From: Umezawaea tangerina
GTDB taxonomy: Bacteria > Actinomycetota > Actinomycetes > Mycobacteriales > Pseudonocardiaceae
Assembly: GCF_003002815.1 (NCBI RefSeq)
Contig: NZ_PVTF01000015.1
Coordinates: 1-64,000, forward strand
Length of the DNA stretch: 64,000 nt
Reading direction: 5' to 3'
Position 1 is the stretch's first letter, and each line of letters opens with the position of its first letter. Both the position numbers and the translations under genes were made by a program. Of the stretch, positions 17,449-25,048 are shown piece by piece. The notes under the pieces are model-generated. The model saw only the letters and a list, made by a program, of their open reading frames with translations. It ran no database searches and was not told where the DNA came from.

Positions 17449-17615
17449 GGGTCCCCCTTGTGGTTTCGGGCGACCACCACGATGGCAGCGGCGCGAGGCG
17501 CCGGGGATCCGCTGAAGGTCGTCGCCGGGCGAGGAGAAGGTGGACGCCGCGATCAGCCGTTCGGTTGATCCGGGGCCGTCGAAGGGCTCGGTGACCCGAT
17601 CGGGAGGATGGGGAC

Positions 17616-18059
17616 ATGACCAGCACGCACCTCACGGGCGCGACGGAGCTGCCCGACGGCACGTGGATCCGCGGCCGGGGCCTGCGCCACCCCGTGCCGA
17701 CCGGCCCGCTCCCCGAGCAGGGCCTCTACCTGGGCGGCTCGCGGCTGCGGGCCCGCCACGACCACGCGCTGACGTGGCCGCACCACTGGGTCGACTGGCC
17801 GGACTTCCTGCTGCCGCGCGACCGGGCCGACGCCGTGGCCCGGATCCGCGAGCTGCACGACTTCGCCCGCGCCGGGCACCGCGTCGAGGTGGCCTGCTTC
17901 GGCGGCCACGGTCGCACCGGGACCGTGCTGTCGTGCCTCGCGGTGCTCGCCGGGGTCCCGGCCTCCGACGCCGTGGCGTGGACCCGCACGCACTACCACC
18001 GCCGTGCCGTGGAGACGCCGTGGCAGCGGCGGTGGGTCGAGAGGTTCCCGACGTCCTGA
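17616..18059 (+). CDS. Cysteine-based (dual-specificity-type) protein phosphatase
   Basis: The 147-residue product contains the phosphatase P-loop CFGGHGRTG (C94 to R100, CX5R). It is preceded by an acidic region around RIRELHDFARAGHRVEVAC and followed by VLSCLAVLAGVPASDAVAWTR, as in small dual-specificity/tyrosine phosphatases. The general acid may lie in the WVDWPDF segment. It could act on phosphotyrosine, phosphoinositide-like or RNA substrates; the sequence cannot tell. The start at ATG 17616 is supported by GGGAGGA about 8 nt upstream. It converges on a propeller protein gene across a strong hairpin. Confidence 0.82.
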   Translation: MTSTHLTGATELPDGTWIRGRGLRHPVPTGPLPEQGLYLGGSRLRARHDHALTWPHHWVDWPDFLLPRDRADAVARIRELHDFARAGHRVEVACFGGHGRTGTVLSCLAVLAGVPASDAVAWTRTHYHRRAVETPWQRRWVERFPTS

Positions 18060-18061
18060 GC

Positions 18062-18096
18062 CGTGGCGCGGGGCGGTGGTGCCGCCCCGCGCCACG
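18062..18096. terminator. Bidirectional hairpin terminator
   Basis: A perfect 15-bp stem, CGTGGCGCGGGGCGG (18062-18076) with CCGCCCCGCGCCACG (18082-18096), has a 5-nt loop and lies between converging genes. There is no U-run. Confidence 0.68.
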
Positions 18097-18102
18097 TCGG
18101 CG

Positions 18103-19050
18103 CTACCGGTCGAGGTGGGCCAGGAGCATGTTCGGGTCGTCGGCGAGGCTGTAGGCGGCGCTCAGGACGTACACGGTTTCGCCGCGGACCGCGACCGACG
18201 TCGGGTTGCGCAGCCCGTCGGTGGCGTCGAGCACGGTGGAGCGGGTGCCGTCCGGGCGGACCAGGACGACGGTGTTCGGGCTGTCCAGCGTCGCGAGGAT
18301 CTCGTCGCCGCGCCCGGTGAACTCGAAGTCGTCGATCCCGACGAGCCCGGTCGCCGTCGTCCGCACGGTCCCCGGCCGGTCCAGCGGGATGCGCAGGATC
18401 GTGCCCAGGTCCAGGTTGGTGGCCCACAGGGCGCCGTCGCGCACCTTGAGGCCGTTGACGCCGAGGAACCCGGTGGACGCCAGCTCCGGCGCGGTGGACC
18501 ACGCCTTCGGGGTGCCGCCGCGCACCGGGACGCTCCAGATCGTGCCGAGCACGGAGTCCGCGACGTAGAGGGTGCCGGTGCGCGGGTCGAGCGCCAGGCC
18601 GTTGGGCAGCCCGTTCGCGGGCAGCCCGGCGATGCGCTCGGGAGCGCACCCCGGCCGGATCCGCCACAGGCCGGTCAGGTCGGCGGTGCCGGTGGCGTAG
18701 AGGACGTAGAGCGTCCCGTCGTGGGCCCGCACGATGCCGGTGGTCAACGGGAAGCCCAGCACCGGGGTGTGGACGCCGCCGTCGGCCGGAGCGGGCAGGG
18801 TGGCCACGATCCGCGTCGAGCCGTCGCGGGTCACCCGTGCGACCTGGCGGCTCGCGGCGAACGTGATGTTGGCGGTGCCGTCGGGCGACAGCGCGACGTT
18901 CTCCGGCTGACGACCGGCGGCCAGGTCGAAGTGGGCCGCGACGCGGGCGCCGCTCAGCGGTGCCGACGCGGCCTGCGCCGCGGGTGGGCCGAACACGGCG
19001 GTCGCGATCACCGCGGCCGACAGGGTGGCCTTCACACTGTGCTTGGACAT
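18103..19050 (-). CDS. Secreted SMP-30/gluconolactonase-like beta-propeller
   Basis: The 315-residue product has a signal peptide (KHSVKATLSAAVIATAVFG... AQAA) followed by a six-bladed propeller: ENVALSPDGTANITF, IVRAHDGTLYVLY, LPNGLALDPRTGTLYVADS, GVNGLKVRDGALWATN, DDFEFTGRGDEIL and PTSVAVRGETVYVL. This is the SMP-30/strictosidine-synthase-like type. A lactonase function is possible; the metal ligands were not matched one by one. Some database entries of this family carry unrelated enzyme names. ATG 19050 was chosen because MSKHSVKA gives a normal signal peptide. No operon partner. Confidence 0.77.
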   Translation of the reverse strand: MSKHSVKATLSAAVIATAVFGPPAAQAASAPLSGARVAAHFDLAAGRQPENVALSPDGTANITFAASRQVARVTRDGSTRIVATLPAPADGGVHTPVLGFPLTTGIVRAHDGTLYVLYATGTADLTGLWRIRPGCAPERIAGLPANGLPNGLALDPRTGTLYVADSVLGTIWSVPVRGGTPKAWSTAPELASTGFLGVNGLKVRDGALWATNLDLGTILRIPLDRPGTVRTTATGLVGIDDFEFTGRGDEILATLDSPNTVVLVRPDGTRSTVLDATDGLRNPTSVAVRGETVYVLSAAYSLADDPNMLLAHLDR

Positions 19051-19121
19051 GGTTCCTTCACTGTTCGCGGGCATGCGGCAGCCACGTGTGCCGCATGTGT
19101 TCGGAGGAGGACGGAAGGGCG

Positions 19122-19997
19122 CTACGAGCGGTTCGCGGGAACCGGTGCGGGCGCGATCGACCGGGCGAGCAGGCTCAGGGCGGACCGCGCGGGCTCCGAC
19201 TCGGCGGTGGCGACCACGATGTGCGGGCCCTGGGCACCTGGGCTCTGCAGCGTCTGCTGGGTCAGCTGCATCCCGCCGACCAGCGGGTGGTGCATCCGGT
19301 AGTCGGCGACGTCGCAGACCCGCACCCGGTGGTCGGCCCACATCGCCGCGAACTCCGGGCTGCCCATCGACAGCTCGCCGATCAGCCCGGCCAGCAGCGG
19401 GTCGTCGGGGTGCAGGCCCACGGTCACCCGCAGGTTGCCCACGACCGCGCGCGCCTTGGTCGGCCACTCGGTGTACAGCTCGCGGACGTGCGCGTCGAGG
19501 AACACCAGCCGCGCCATGTTCGGCCGCCGCGCCGGGTCGTCGGGGGCCGTCGGGTCCAGGTGCCCGGCGAACACCGCGTGCCCCATCGGGTTCCACGCCA
19601 GCACGTCCGTACGCCGACCCAGCACGATCGCGGGCACCTCGCCCAGCGCGCCGAGCAGGGTCCGCACGGCCGGGGTGACCCGTTCGACGGGAGGCCGCCT
19701 CACCGGGCGGCGGCGCTTGGCCGCTCCGGCCAGCGCGTGCAGGTGGGCGCGCTCGGAGTCGTCGAGCCGCAACGCCCCGGCGATCGCGTCCAGCACCTCC
19801 GGCGAGGCGTGGTGCGACTGCCCCTGCTCCAGCCGCGTGTAGTAGGGCGCGCTCACCCCGGCCAGCAGCGCCAGCTCCTCACGCCGCAGCCCCGGCACGC
19901 GCCGCCGGTCGCCGTAGGTGGTCAGCCCGACGTCGTCGGGCCGCAGCCCCGCGCGGCGGGCCTGCAGGAAGTCGCCGAGCCGCCCCTGTCCGTCCAT
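19122..19997 (-). CDS. XRE-family regulator with MmyB-like ligand-binding domain
   Basis: The 291-residue protein has an N-terminal helix-turn-helix, RRRVPGLRREELALLAGVS followed by YYTRLEQGQSHHAS. The MmyB-like domain (about 105-280) contains AWNPMGHAVFAGH, NMARLVFLDAHVRELYTEW and HHPLVGGMQLTQQTL. This is a very common actinobacterial architecture, in which the C-terminal domain binds a small hydrophobic ligand. The regulator usually controls an adjacent divergent gene, here the SRPBCC gene at 20132. ATG 19997 fits the family start (MDGQGRLGDFLQARR). Confidence 0.9.
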   Translation of the reverse strand: MDGQGRLGDFLQARRAGLRPDDVGLTTYGDRRRVPGLRREELALLAGVSAPYYTRLEQGQSHHASPEVLDAIAGALRLDDSERAHLHALAGAAKRRRPVRRPPVERVTPAVRTLLGALGEVPAIVLGRRTDVLAWNPMGHAVFAGHLDPTAPDDPARRPNMARLVFLDAHVRELYTEWPTKARAVVGNLRVTVGLHPDDPLLAGLIGELSMGSPEFAAMWADHRVRVCDVADYRMHHPLVGGMQLTQQTLQSPGAQGPHIVVATAESEPARSALSLLARSIAPAPVPANRS

Positions 19998-20033
19998 GGC
20001 ATCGAGTATGTGCCGTCCGCGAGGCGGTAGCCC

Positions 20034-20048
20034 GACCCCGTCGGGGTC
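20034..20048. promoter_or_regulatory. Perfect 15-bp palindrome between XRE regulator and SRPBCC gene
   Basis: GACCCCGTCGGGGTC lies in the divergent intergenic region, 37 bp from the XRE start. It is a candidate operator for the XRE protein. A transcription-related hairpin is the alternative. Confidence 0.4.
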
Positions 20049-20131
20049 AGGCTCGGCAGGGTGTGGTTGGAGGGCTCCCGGTGCCCCGAGAGTGGGTGGC
20101 GCCCCACTCGAGCACGAGCCAGGAGAACCCG

Positions 20132-20608
20132 ATGAGCACCACCGCACCCGACGTCACCGCCTACTCCTTCACCCGCCGCGCGTGGGTCGCCGCACCGCCG
20201 GAGCGGGTGTACGAGCTGGTCGGCGACGTGTCGCTGATCGGGACGTGGAGCCCGAGCGCCGACGCGGCCGTCTACGACGAGGGCGACGGCCCGCGGGTCG
20301 GGGCGTGGTTCACCGGCCGCAACCACCGCGGCGACCGCGAGTGGAGCTCGCGGTCGCGGGTCGTGGCCGCCGAGCCCGGTTCGGACTTCGCCTTCGTGGT
20401 CGACGACCTCGTGCGCTGGCACTGGACCTTCCTCCCGCACGGCACCGGCACCGAGGTGCGGCAGTCGTGGACGCTGTTGCGCCCCGACCCGGTCCTGGGC
20501 ACCACGGACGACGACCTGGCCGCGTTGCGCGACCACATGGCCGACAGCGTCGAGACCACGCTGGTGGCGCTGGCCGCGTGGGTGGCGTCCGGTCAGCCCG
20601 TGGGCTGA
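20132..20608 (+). CDS. SRPBCC (START-like polyketide cyclase/dehydrase) family protein
   Basis: The 158-residue product has the helix-grip signature of the SRPBCC fold: VAAPPERVYELVGDVSLIGTW near the N-terminus, GAWFTGRN, VVAAEPGSDFAFVV and a long C-terminal helix with LAALRDHMADSVETTL. Such proteins bind hydrophobic ligands in a deep pocket; the ligand is unknown. The start at ATG 20132 has AGGAGA about 6 nt upstream. It is divergent from the XRE regulator and overlaps the end of the converging MarR gene by 16 bp. Confidence 0.82.
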   Translation: MSTTAPDVTAYSFTRRAWVAAPPERVYELVGDVSLIGTWSPSADAAVYDEGDGPRVGAWFTGRNHRGDREWSSRSRVVAAEPGSDFAFVVDDLVRWHWTFLPHGTGTEVRQSWTLLRPDPVLGTTDDDLAALRDHMADSVETTLVALAAWVASGQPVG

Positions 20609-21069
20609 CCGGTCTGGTCGCGTTCGAGCACGGCGCGCAGCCGCGCGAAGACCACCGCGGCCGCGGACAGCGAGGAGTCGTCGAACGCGGTGTCGAGCAG
20701 CTCGGTCAGCCGTTCGGTGAAGGTGGCCTCCGCCTCGTCGACGAGGCGCGCGCCCTCGTCGGTGAGGACGAGCAGCGACGACCGGCGGTCCGCCGGGTTC
20801 GCCCGCCGCGCGACCCAGCCCCGCGCCTCCAGCCGGTCGACGCTCTTGCTGGTCGCCCCGATCCCGACGGCGAACTCGGCGGCGAGGTCGGCCACCCGCG
20901 ACTCCGGCCGGTCGCGCAGGAGCTTGAGGCATTCGAACTGCGAGGTCACGAGCCCGTGCCGCTCGCGGAGGCGGTCGTTGAGGGCGTTGTAGAGGCGCGT
21001 CTCGCAGCGGACGAGGTCGGAGAAGAAGCCGGGGACGTCGACCGGGCCAGAGCCCGACTTGGATTCCAT
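20593..21069 (-). CDS. MarR family transcriptional regulator
   Basis: The 158-residue protein has the MarR winged helix: GLVTSQFECLKLL, SRVADLAAEFAVGIGATSKSVDRLEARGWV, ANPADRRSSLLVLTDEGARL. It probably senses a phenolic or lipophilic ligand and controls the divergent esterase gene at 21114, since only 44 bp separate the starts and the two -10 boxes overlap. Translation is probably leaderless (TACACT, 7 nt, ATG). Its 3' end overlaps the SRPBCC gene. Confidence 0.88.
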   Translation of the reverse strand: MESKSGSGPVDVPGFFSDLVRCETRLYNALNDRLRERHGLVTSQFECLKLLRDRPESRVADLAAEFAVGIGATSKSVDRLEARGWVARRANPADRRSSLLVLTDEGARLVDEAEATFTERLTELLDTAFDDSSLSAAAVVFARLRAVLERDQTGQPTG

Positions 21070-21090
21070 GACATATAGTGTACTGGCATG
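21070..21090. promoter_or_regulatory. Overlapping divergent promoters with imperfect inverted repeat (MarR site)
   Basis: TATAGT (21074-21079, plus strand, for the esterase) and TACACT (21077-21082 read on the minus strand, for marR) overlap. CAT...AGT and ACT...CATG form an imperfect inverted repeat around them. A repressor bound here would block both promoters. Confidence 0.5.
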
Positions 21091-21113
21091 GACTTCGGCG
21101 GAGGGAACTGGCT

Positions 21114-22028
21114 GTGAGCGGGGAACAACGAGCGAGGGTCGACGCGCTGCTGAGGCAGAACCGGTCCGCGGGGCATCCGACGCTGGAGGAGCTGCGCGCC
21201 CGGTTCAGGGCGCTGATGGCCGGGATGATCGTGCCGGACGGCATCCGCACCCGGACGACGGAGCTCGGCGGCCGGTCCGCGCTGCTCGTCGAGCCGGAGA
21301 CCGGCGCGCGGGCCGGGACGATCCTGTACTTCCACGGCGGCGGCTGGGTGTTCGGCTCGCCGGAGACCGCGCTGTCGCTGACCGGCAACCTCGTGGCCCG
21401 CACCGGGTTCCGCGCGTACTCGACGGACTACCGGCTCGCGCCCGAGAACCCGTTCCCGGCCGCGGTCCAGGACGGGCTGAACGCCTACCGCGCCCTGCTC
21501 GACGACGGGGTGGACCCGACGACCATCGCGTTCGCGGGCGACTCCGCGGGCGGCGGGCTCGCCGTCACGACCTGCCTGACCGCCCGCGACGCGGGCCTGC
21601 CGCTGCCCGCGGCGATCGTGGCGTTCTCCTCCGCGCTCGACGCCACCCTCACGGGCGAGAGCATGGAGACCAAGGCGGGCGTCGACCCCGTGTTCACCCG
21701 CGAGGCGCTCGACGGCATCAGCACCCTGTACCTCTCCGGGCAGGAACCGCTCCAGCCGCTGCTGAGCCCAGCGGTCCTCGCCGACCTGACCGGGTTCCCG
21801 CCCCTGCTGCTGCAGGTGGGCACCAACGAGGTCCTGCTGGACGACTCCACCCGCATGGCCGCCCGCGCGACGGCGCACGGGGTGGACGTGATCCTCGACG
21901 TCACCGCCGACGTCCCCCACGTGTTCCAGTCGTTCGCGGGCGTCCTCGACGAGGCCGACGAGGCGCTGGACCGGGCGGCCCTGTTCCTGGCGCAGCGCGT
22001 CCGCGCTCGGGACACCGCGGCGGCCTGA
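21114..22028 (+). CDS. Alpha/beta hydrolase, hormone-sensitive-lipase-type esterase
   Basis: The 304-residue product carries the HSL-family oxyanion motif YFHGGGWVFGSP and the nucleophile GDSAGGG. The acid is probably in GTNEVLLDD and the histidine in DVPHVFQSF. STDYRLAPENPFPAAVQDG is also diagnostic. It should hydrolyse short- to medium-chain esters in the cytoplasm. GTG 21114 was chosen because GGAGGG (21100-21105) lies 8 nt upstream. The divergent MarR gene probably regulates it. It ends 5 bp before a strong hairpin shared with the converging acyl-CoA dehydrogenase operon. Confidence 0.9.
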   Translation: MSGEQRARVDALLRQNRSAGHPTLEELRARFRALMAGMIVPDGIRTRTTELGGRSALLVEPETGARAGTILYFHGGGWVFGSPETALSLTGNLVARTGFRAYSTDYRLAPENPFPAAVQDGLNAYRALLDDGVDPTTIAFAGDSAGGGLAVTTCLTARDAGLPLPAAIVAFSSALDATLTGESMETKAGVDPVFTREALDGISTLYLSGQEPLQPLLSPAVLADLTGFPPLLLQVGTNEVLLDDSTRMAARATAHGVDVILDVTADVPHVFQSFAGVLDEADEALDRAALFLAQRVRARDTAAA

Positions 22029-22032
22029 ACTT

Positions 22033-22069
22033 CGTCGGGCCCGGACGCGGCGTGCGTCCGGGCCCGACG
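22033..22069. terminator. Bidirectional hairpin terminator
   Basis: A perfect 16-bp stem, CGTCGGGCCCGGACGC (22033-22048) with GCGTCCGGGCCCGACG (22054-22069), has a 5-nt loop and lies between converging genes. There is no U-run. Confidence 0.7.
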
Positions 22070-22078
22070 ACGGTAGGT

Positions 22079-23290
22079 CTAGCGGTACTTCTTGAGCTCG
22101 CGCTTGGCCAGCGACATGCGGTGCACCTCGTCGGGACCGTCGGCCAGCCGCAGCGTGCGGGCCGACGCCCACAGGTTGGCCAGCGGGAAGTCCTGGCTCA
22201 CGCCACCGGCGCCGTGGGCCTGGATCGCCTTGTCCAGCACCCACTCCGCCATCAGCGGGACGCCGATCTTGATCGCCTGGATCTCGGTGTGCGCGCCCTT
22301 GTTGCCCACGGTGTCCATCAGCCACGCGGTCTTGAGCACCAGCAGCCGCGCCTGCTCGATGCGCACCCGCGACTCGGCGATCCACTCCTGCACGACGCCC
22401 TGCGCCGCGATCGGCTTGCCGAACGCCACCCGCTCGTTGGCCCGGCGGCACATCAGCTCCAGCGCGCGCTCGGCCATGCCGATCAGCCGCATGCAGTGGT
22501 GGATGCGGCCGGGGCCAAGACGGGCCTGGGCGATCGCGAAGCCCTCGCCCTCCCCCGCGACCAGGTTGTCCACGGGCACCCGGACGTCGGTGAAGACGAC
22601 CTCGGCGTGGCCGCCGTGCGGGCCGTCGGTGTAGCCGAACACGTGCATGCCGCGCTTGACCTCGACACCGGGGGTGTCGCGCGGGACCAGGATCATGGCC
22701 TGCTGCTGGTGCCGCTCGGCCTCGGGGTTGGTCTTGCCCATCACGATGAAGATCGCGCAGTTCGGGTTCATCGCGCCCGAGGACCACCACTTGGTCCCGT
22801 TGATCACGTAGGAGTCGCCGTCGCGCTCGATGCGGGTGGCGATGTTGGTCGCGTCCGAGGAGGCGACGTCGGGCTCGGTCATGCAGAACGCCGAGCGGAT
22901 CTCGCCGTCGAGCAGCGGCCGCAGCCACTGCTTCTTCTGCTCCTCGGTGCCGAACATCGCCAGCACCTCCATGTTCCCGGTGTCGGGCGCCGCGCAGTTG
23001 AGCGCCTCCGGGGCCAGGTGCGGGCTGCGGCCGGTGATCTCGGCCAGCGGCGCGTACTGCAGGTTCGTCAGCCCCGCGCCGTGCTCGGCGTCGGGCAGGA
23101 ACAGGTTCCACAGCCCGGCCTTGCGCGCCTCGGCTTGGAGGTCGGCCACGATGGGCGTGCGCGCCCACTCGTCGGTGGCCTCCTCCAGCTGCTTCTCCAG
23201 CACGGCCTCGGCCGGGTAGACGAACTCGTCCATGAAGGACAGCAGCCTGCCGCGCAGCTCTTCGGTCTTGGCGTCGTACGCGAAGTCCAT
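22079..23290 (-). CDS. Acyl-CoA dehydrogenase family protein
   Basis: This 403-residue FAD enzyme should oxidise an acyl-CoA to a 2-enoyl-CoA. The signatures are [74 protein letters not shown] and [19 protein letters not shown]. The closest remembered relatives are ACAD10/ACAD11-type dehydrogenases. Those are linked with an APH-like kinase, and such a kinase is encoded directly upstream and overlaps (TGATG). It is the last gene of a HAD-APH-ACAD operon and so probably acts in catabolism of hydroxylated or unusual fatty acids. Substrate chain length is not known. Confidence 0.93.
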   Translation of the reverse strand: MDFAYDAKTEELRGRLLSFMDEFVYPAEAVLEKQLEEATDEWARTPIVADLQAEARKAGLWNLFLPDAEHGAGLTNLQYAPLAEITGRSPHLAPEALNCAAPDTGNMEVLAMFGTEEQKKQWLRPLLDGEIRSAFCMTEPDVASSDATNIATRIERDGDSYVINGTKWWSSGAMNPNCAIFIVMGKTNPEAERHQQQAMILVPRDTPGVEVKRGMHVFGYTDGPHGGHAEVVFTDVRVPVDNLVAGEGEGFAIAQARLGPGRIHHCMRLIGMAERALELMCRRANERVAFGKPIAAQGVVQEWIAESRVRIEQARLLVLKTAWLMDTVGNKGAHTEIQAIKIGVPLMAEWVLDKAIQAHGAGGVSQDFPLANLWASARTLRLADGPDEVHRMSLAKRELKKYR

Positions 23291-24291
23291 CAGTACTCCT
23301 TGATCGCGAGGAGGCCCTGGCGCACGAGCGGCAGGGTGAGGGCGCCGAGCTGGGAGAAGCCCGCGCCGACGGTCTTGCCGGTGGTGTAGCGGTAGTGGAT
23401 GCCCTCGAGGATCACCGCGAGCTTGAAGTAGCCGAACGCGATGTACCAGCCGAGCCCCGAGATGTCGGCGCCGGTGCGGGACGCGTAGCGGGCCACCAGC
23501 TCGTCGGCGCTGGGGAAGCCGGGCAGCGAGGGGACGGTGCCGGTGATCGGGTCCTTGGCGAGGCCGAGGCCGTGCCAGTAGACGTGCAGCAGGCCGACGT
23601 CGGCCAGCGGGTCGCCCAGGGTGGCCATCTCCCAGTCGAGCACCGCGCTGATCCCCAGCGGCTCCTGGGTGACGAGCACGTTGTCGAGCCGGTAGTCGCC
23701 GTGGATGACCGTGGCCCGGCTCGACTCCGGCACCCGCTCGGCCAGCCGGTCGCGCAGGTCGTCGATGCCCTCCAGGTCCCGGCTCCGGGAGGCGTCGAGC
23801 TGCTTGCCCCACCGCGCCACCTGCCGCTTGAGGAAGCCCTCCGGGCGGCCGAAGTCGCCCAGCCCCACCGAGTCCGGGTCGACGGCGTGCAGGTCGGCCA
23901 GCACGTCGACCAGCCGCTCGGCCAGCGCCGCGGCGCCCGAGGGAGTGAGCCATTCGCACTGGCCGGGGTCGCGCAGCGCAACGCCCGCGACCTCCTCCAT
24001 CAGGTAGAACGGGGCGCCCAGCACCTCGGGGTCGGTGCACAGCAGCTCCACGGCGGGCACCGGCACGGGCGTGTCGGCCAGTGCCGAGATCACCCTGTGC
24101 TCGCGGGTCATGTCGTGGGCGGTGGCCAGCACGTGGCCCAGCGGCGGGCGGCGCAGCACCCACCGGTCCTGCCCGTCGGTGACCCGGTAGGTCAGGTTGG
24201 AGCGGCCGCCGGGGATGAGCTCGCCGGTCAGCGGGCCCTTGCCGAGGTGGGCGGCGAGCCGGTCGAGGTCGAGGCCGGGCAACTCGGTCAT
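23290..24291 (-). CDS. Aminoglycoside-phosphotransferase-like kinase (ACAD10/11 type)
   Basis: The 333-residue protein is an APH-family kinase. It has [10 protein letters not shown] as nucleotide loop, WVLRRPP, the catalytic [13 protein letters not shown] and metal-binding [11 protein letters not shown]. In eukaryotic ACAD10/11 this domain is fused to a HAD phosphatase and an acyl-CoA dehydrogenase; recent work on those enzymes links them to 4-hydroxy-fatty-acid breakdown through phosphorylation. Here all three are separate adjacent genes. Start and stop overlap both neighbours (ATGA with the HAD gene, TGATG with the dehydrogenase), so translation is coupled. A drug-resistance role is unlikely. 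Confidence 0.9.
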   Translation of the reverse strand: MTELPGLDLDRLAAHLGKGPLTGELIPGGRSNLTYRVTDGQDRWVLRRPPLGHVLATAHDMTREHRVISALADTPVPVPAVELLCTDPEVLGAPFYLMEEVAGVALRDPGQCEWLTPSGAAALAERLVDVLADLHAVDPDSVGLGDFGRPEGFLKRQVARWGKQLDASRSRDLEGIDDLRDRLAERVPESSRATVIHGDYRLDNVLVTQEPLGISAVLDWEMATLGDPLADVGLLHVYWHGLGLAKDPITGTVPSLPGFPSADELVARYASRTGADISGLGWYIAFGYFKLAVILEGIHYRYTTGKTVGAGFSQLGALTLPLVRQGLLAIKEY

Positions 24292-24947
24292 GGCTTCACT
24301 CCCAGTCCCGCGAGCGCGGCGCGCGTGCTGTCGGCGTCGGTGTGCAGGAACGCGTGCAGGCCGACGGCCTTCGCGCCCTCCACGTTGATCTGCATGTCGT
24401 CGAAGAACACGCACCGGTCCGCGGGCAGCCCGACCAGGTCCAGGGTGTGCTCGAAGATGGCCGGGTCCGGCTTGCGCAGTCCGACGCGGCCGCTGATCAC
24501 GAGCGTGTCGAACAGCTCCTGGAGCAGGTCCTCGGGATAGCCCTCGCCCCAGCTGTTGGACAGCAGCACCGTGCGGACGCCGGAGGCGCGCACCTCGCGC
24601 ACCAGGTCGACCATGGCCGGGTCGGGCAGCGCGGTGCCGAACATCCGGCGCAGCAGCCCGGCCGCGGCGATCTCGCCGCCGTCGGCGGTGGCCAGCTCGG
24701 CGGCCAGCAGCAGCTCGAACTCCGGCACCGACAGCGCGCCGGTCTCCAGCCGGGCGACCGGGTTGTCCGGGGCGGCGTCGCGCCCCATCCAGCCGCGGAT
24801 GGTCACCCCGTACCGCTCGCGGTCGATGTTCTCGGTCCGCAGCCAGTCCTCGACGAACCGCGGCACCGAGACCGTGAGCACGCCGCCCCAGTCCAGCACC
24901 ACCGCGTCGATCTGCCGTTCATCCTCGTTGCCCACGGCCGCGAGCAT
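24288..24947 (-). CDS. HAD-superfamily hydrolase
   Basis: The product (219 residues from ATG 24947) belongs to the HAD subfamily with a DxGGV motif I ([10 protein letters not shown]), as in the N-terminal phosphatase of soluble epoxide hydrolase and ACAD10. Motif II is [11 protein letters not shown], motif III is in [15 protein letters not shown] and motif IV is VFFDDMQIN. It is the first gene of the HAD-APH-ACAD operon and may remove a phosphate from an acyl-CoA intermediate (inference from ACAD10/11). The start is uncertain: ATG 24971, ATG 24947 and GTG 24932 are in frame. The first would put an operator inside the gene. Confidence 0.85.
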   Translation of the reverse strand: MLAAVGNEDERQIDAVVLDWGGVLTVSVPRFVEDWLRTENIDRERYGVTIRGWMGRDAAPDNPVARLETGALSVPEFELLLAAELATADGGEIAAAGLLRRMFGTALPDPAMVDLVREVRASGVRTVLLSNSWGEGYPEDLLQELFDTLVISGRVGLRKPDPAIFEHTLDLVGLPADRCVFFDDMQINVEGAKAVGLHAFLHTDADSTRAALAGLGVKP

Positions 24948-24963
24948 ACCGACCAGTTGGTAT
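24946..24963. promoter_or_regulatory. TetR-type operator at the head of the HAD-APH-ACAD operon
   Basis: ATACCGACCAGTTGGTAT is an inverted repeat with 14 of 18 positions paired, of the ACCnACynGTnGGT type used by TetR regulators of acyl-CoA catabolism. It overlaps the ATG at 24947. No TetR gene is adjacent, so the regulator must be encoded elsewhere. Confidence 0.5.
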
Positions 24964-25048
24964 GTCGGCAATGGGAACCCCTATTCCGCACGGGTCAGGT
25001 ATCGGGGAAACCGAGGGGCGCTCTTGTGCTTGCGTGGGGGTGAGCGAC

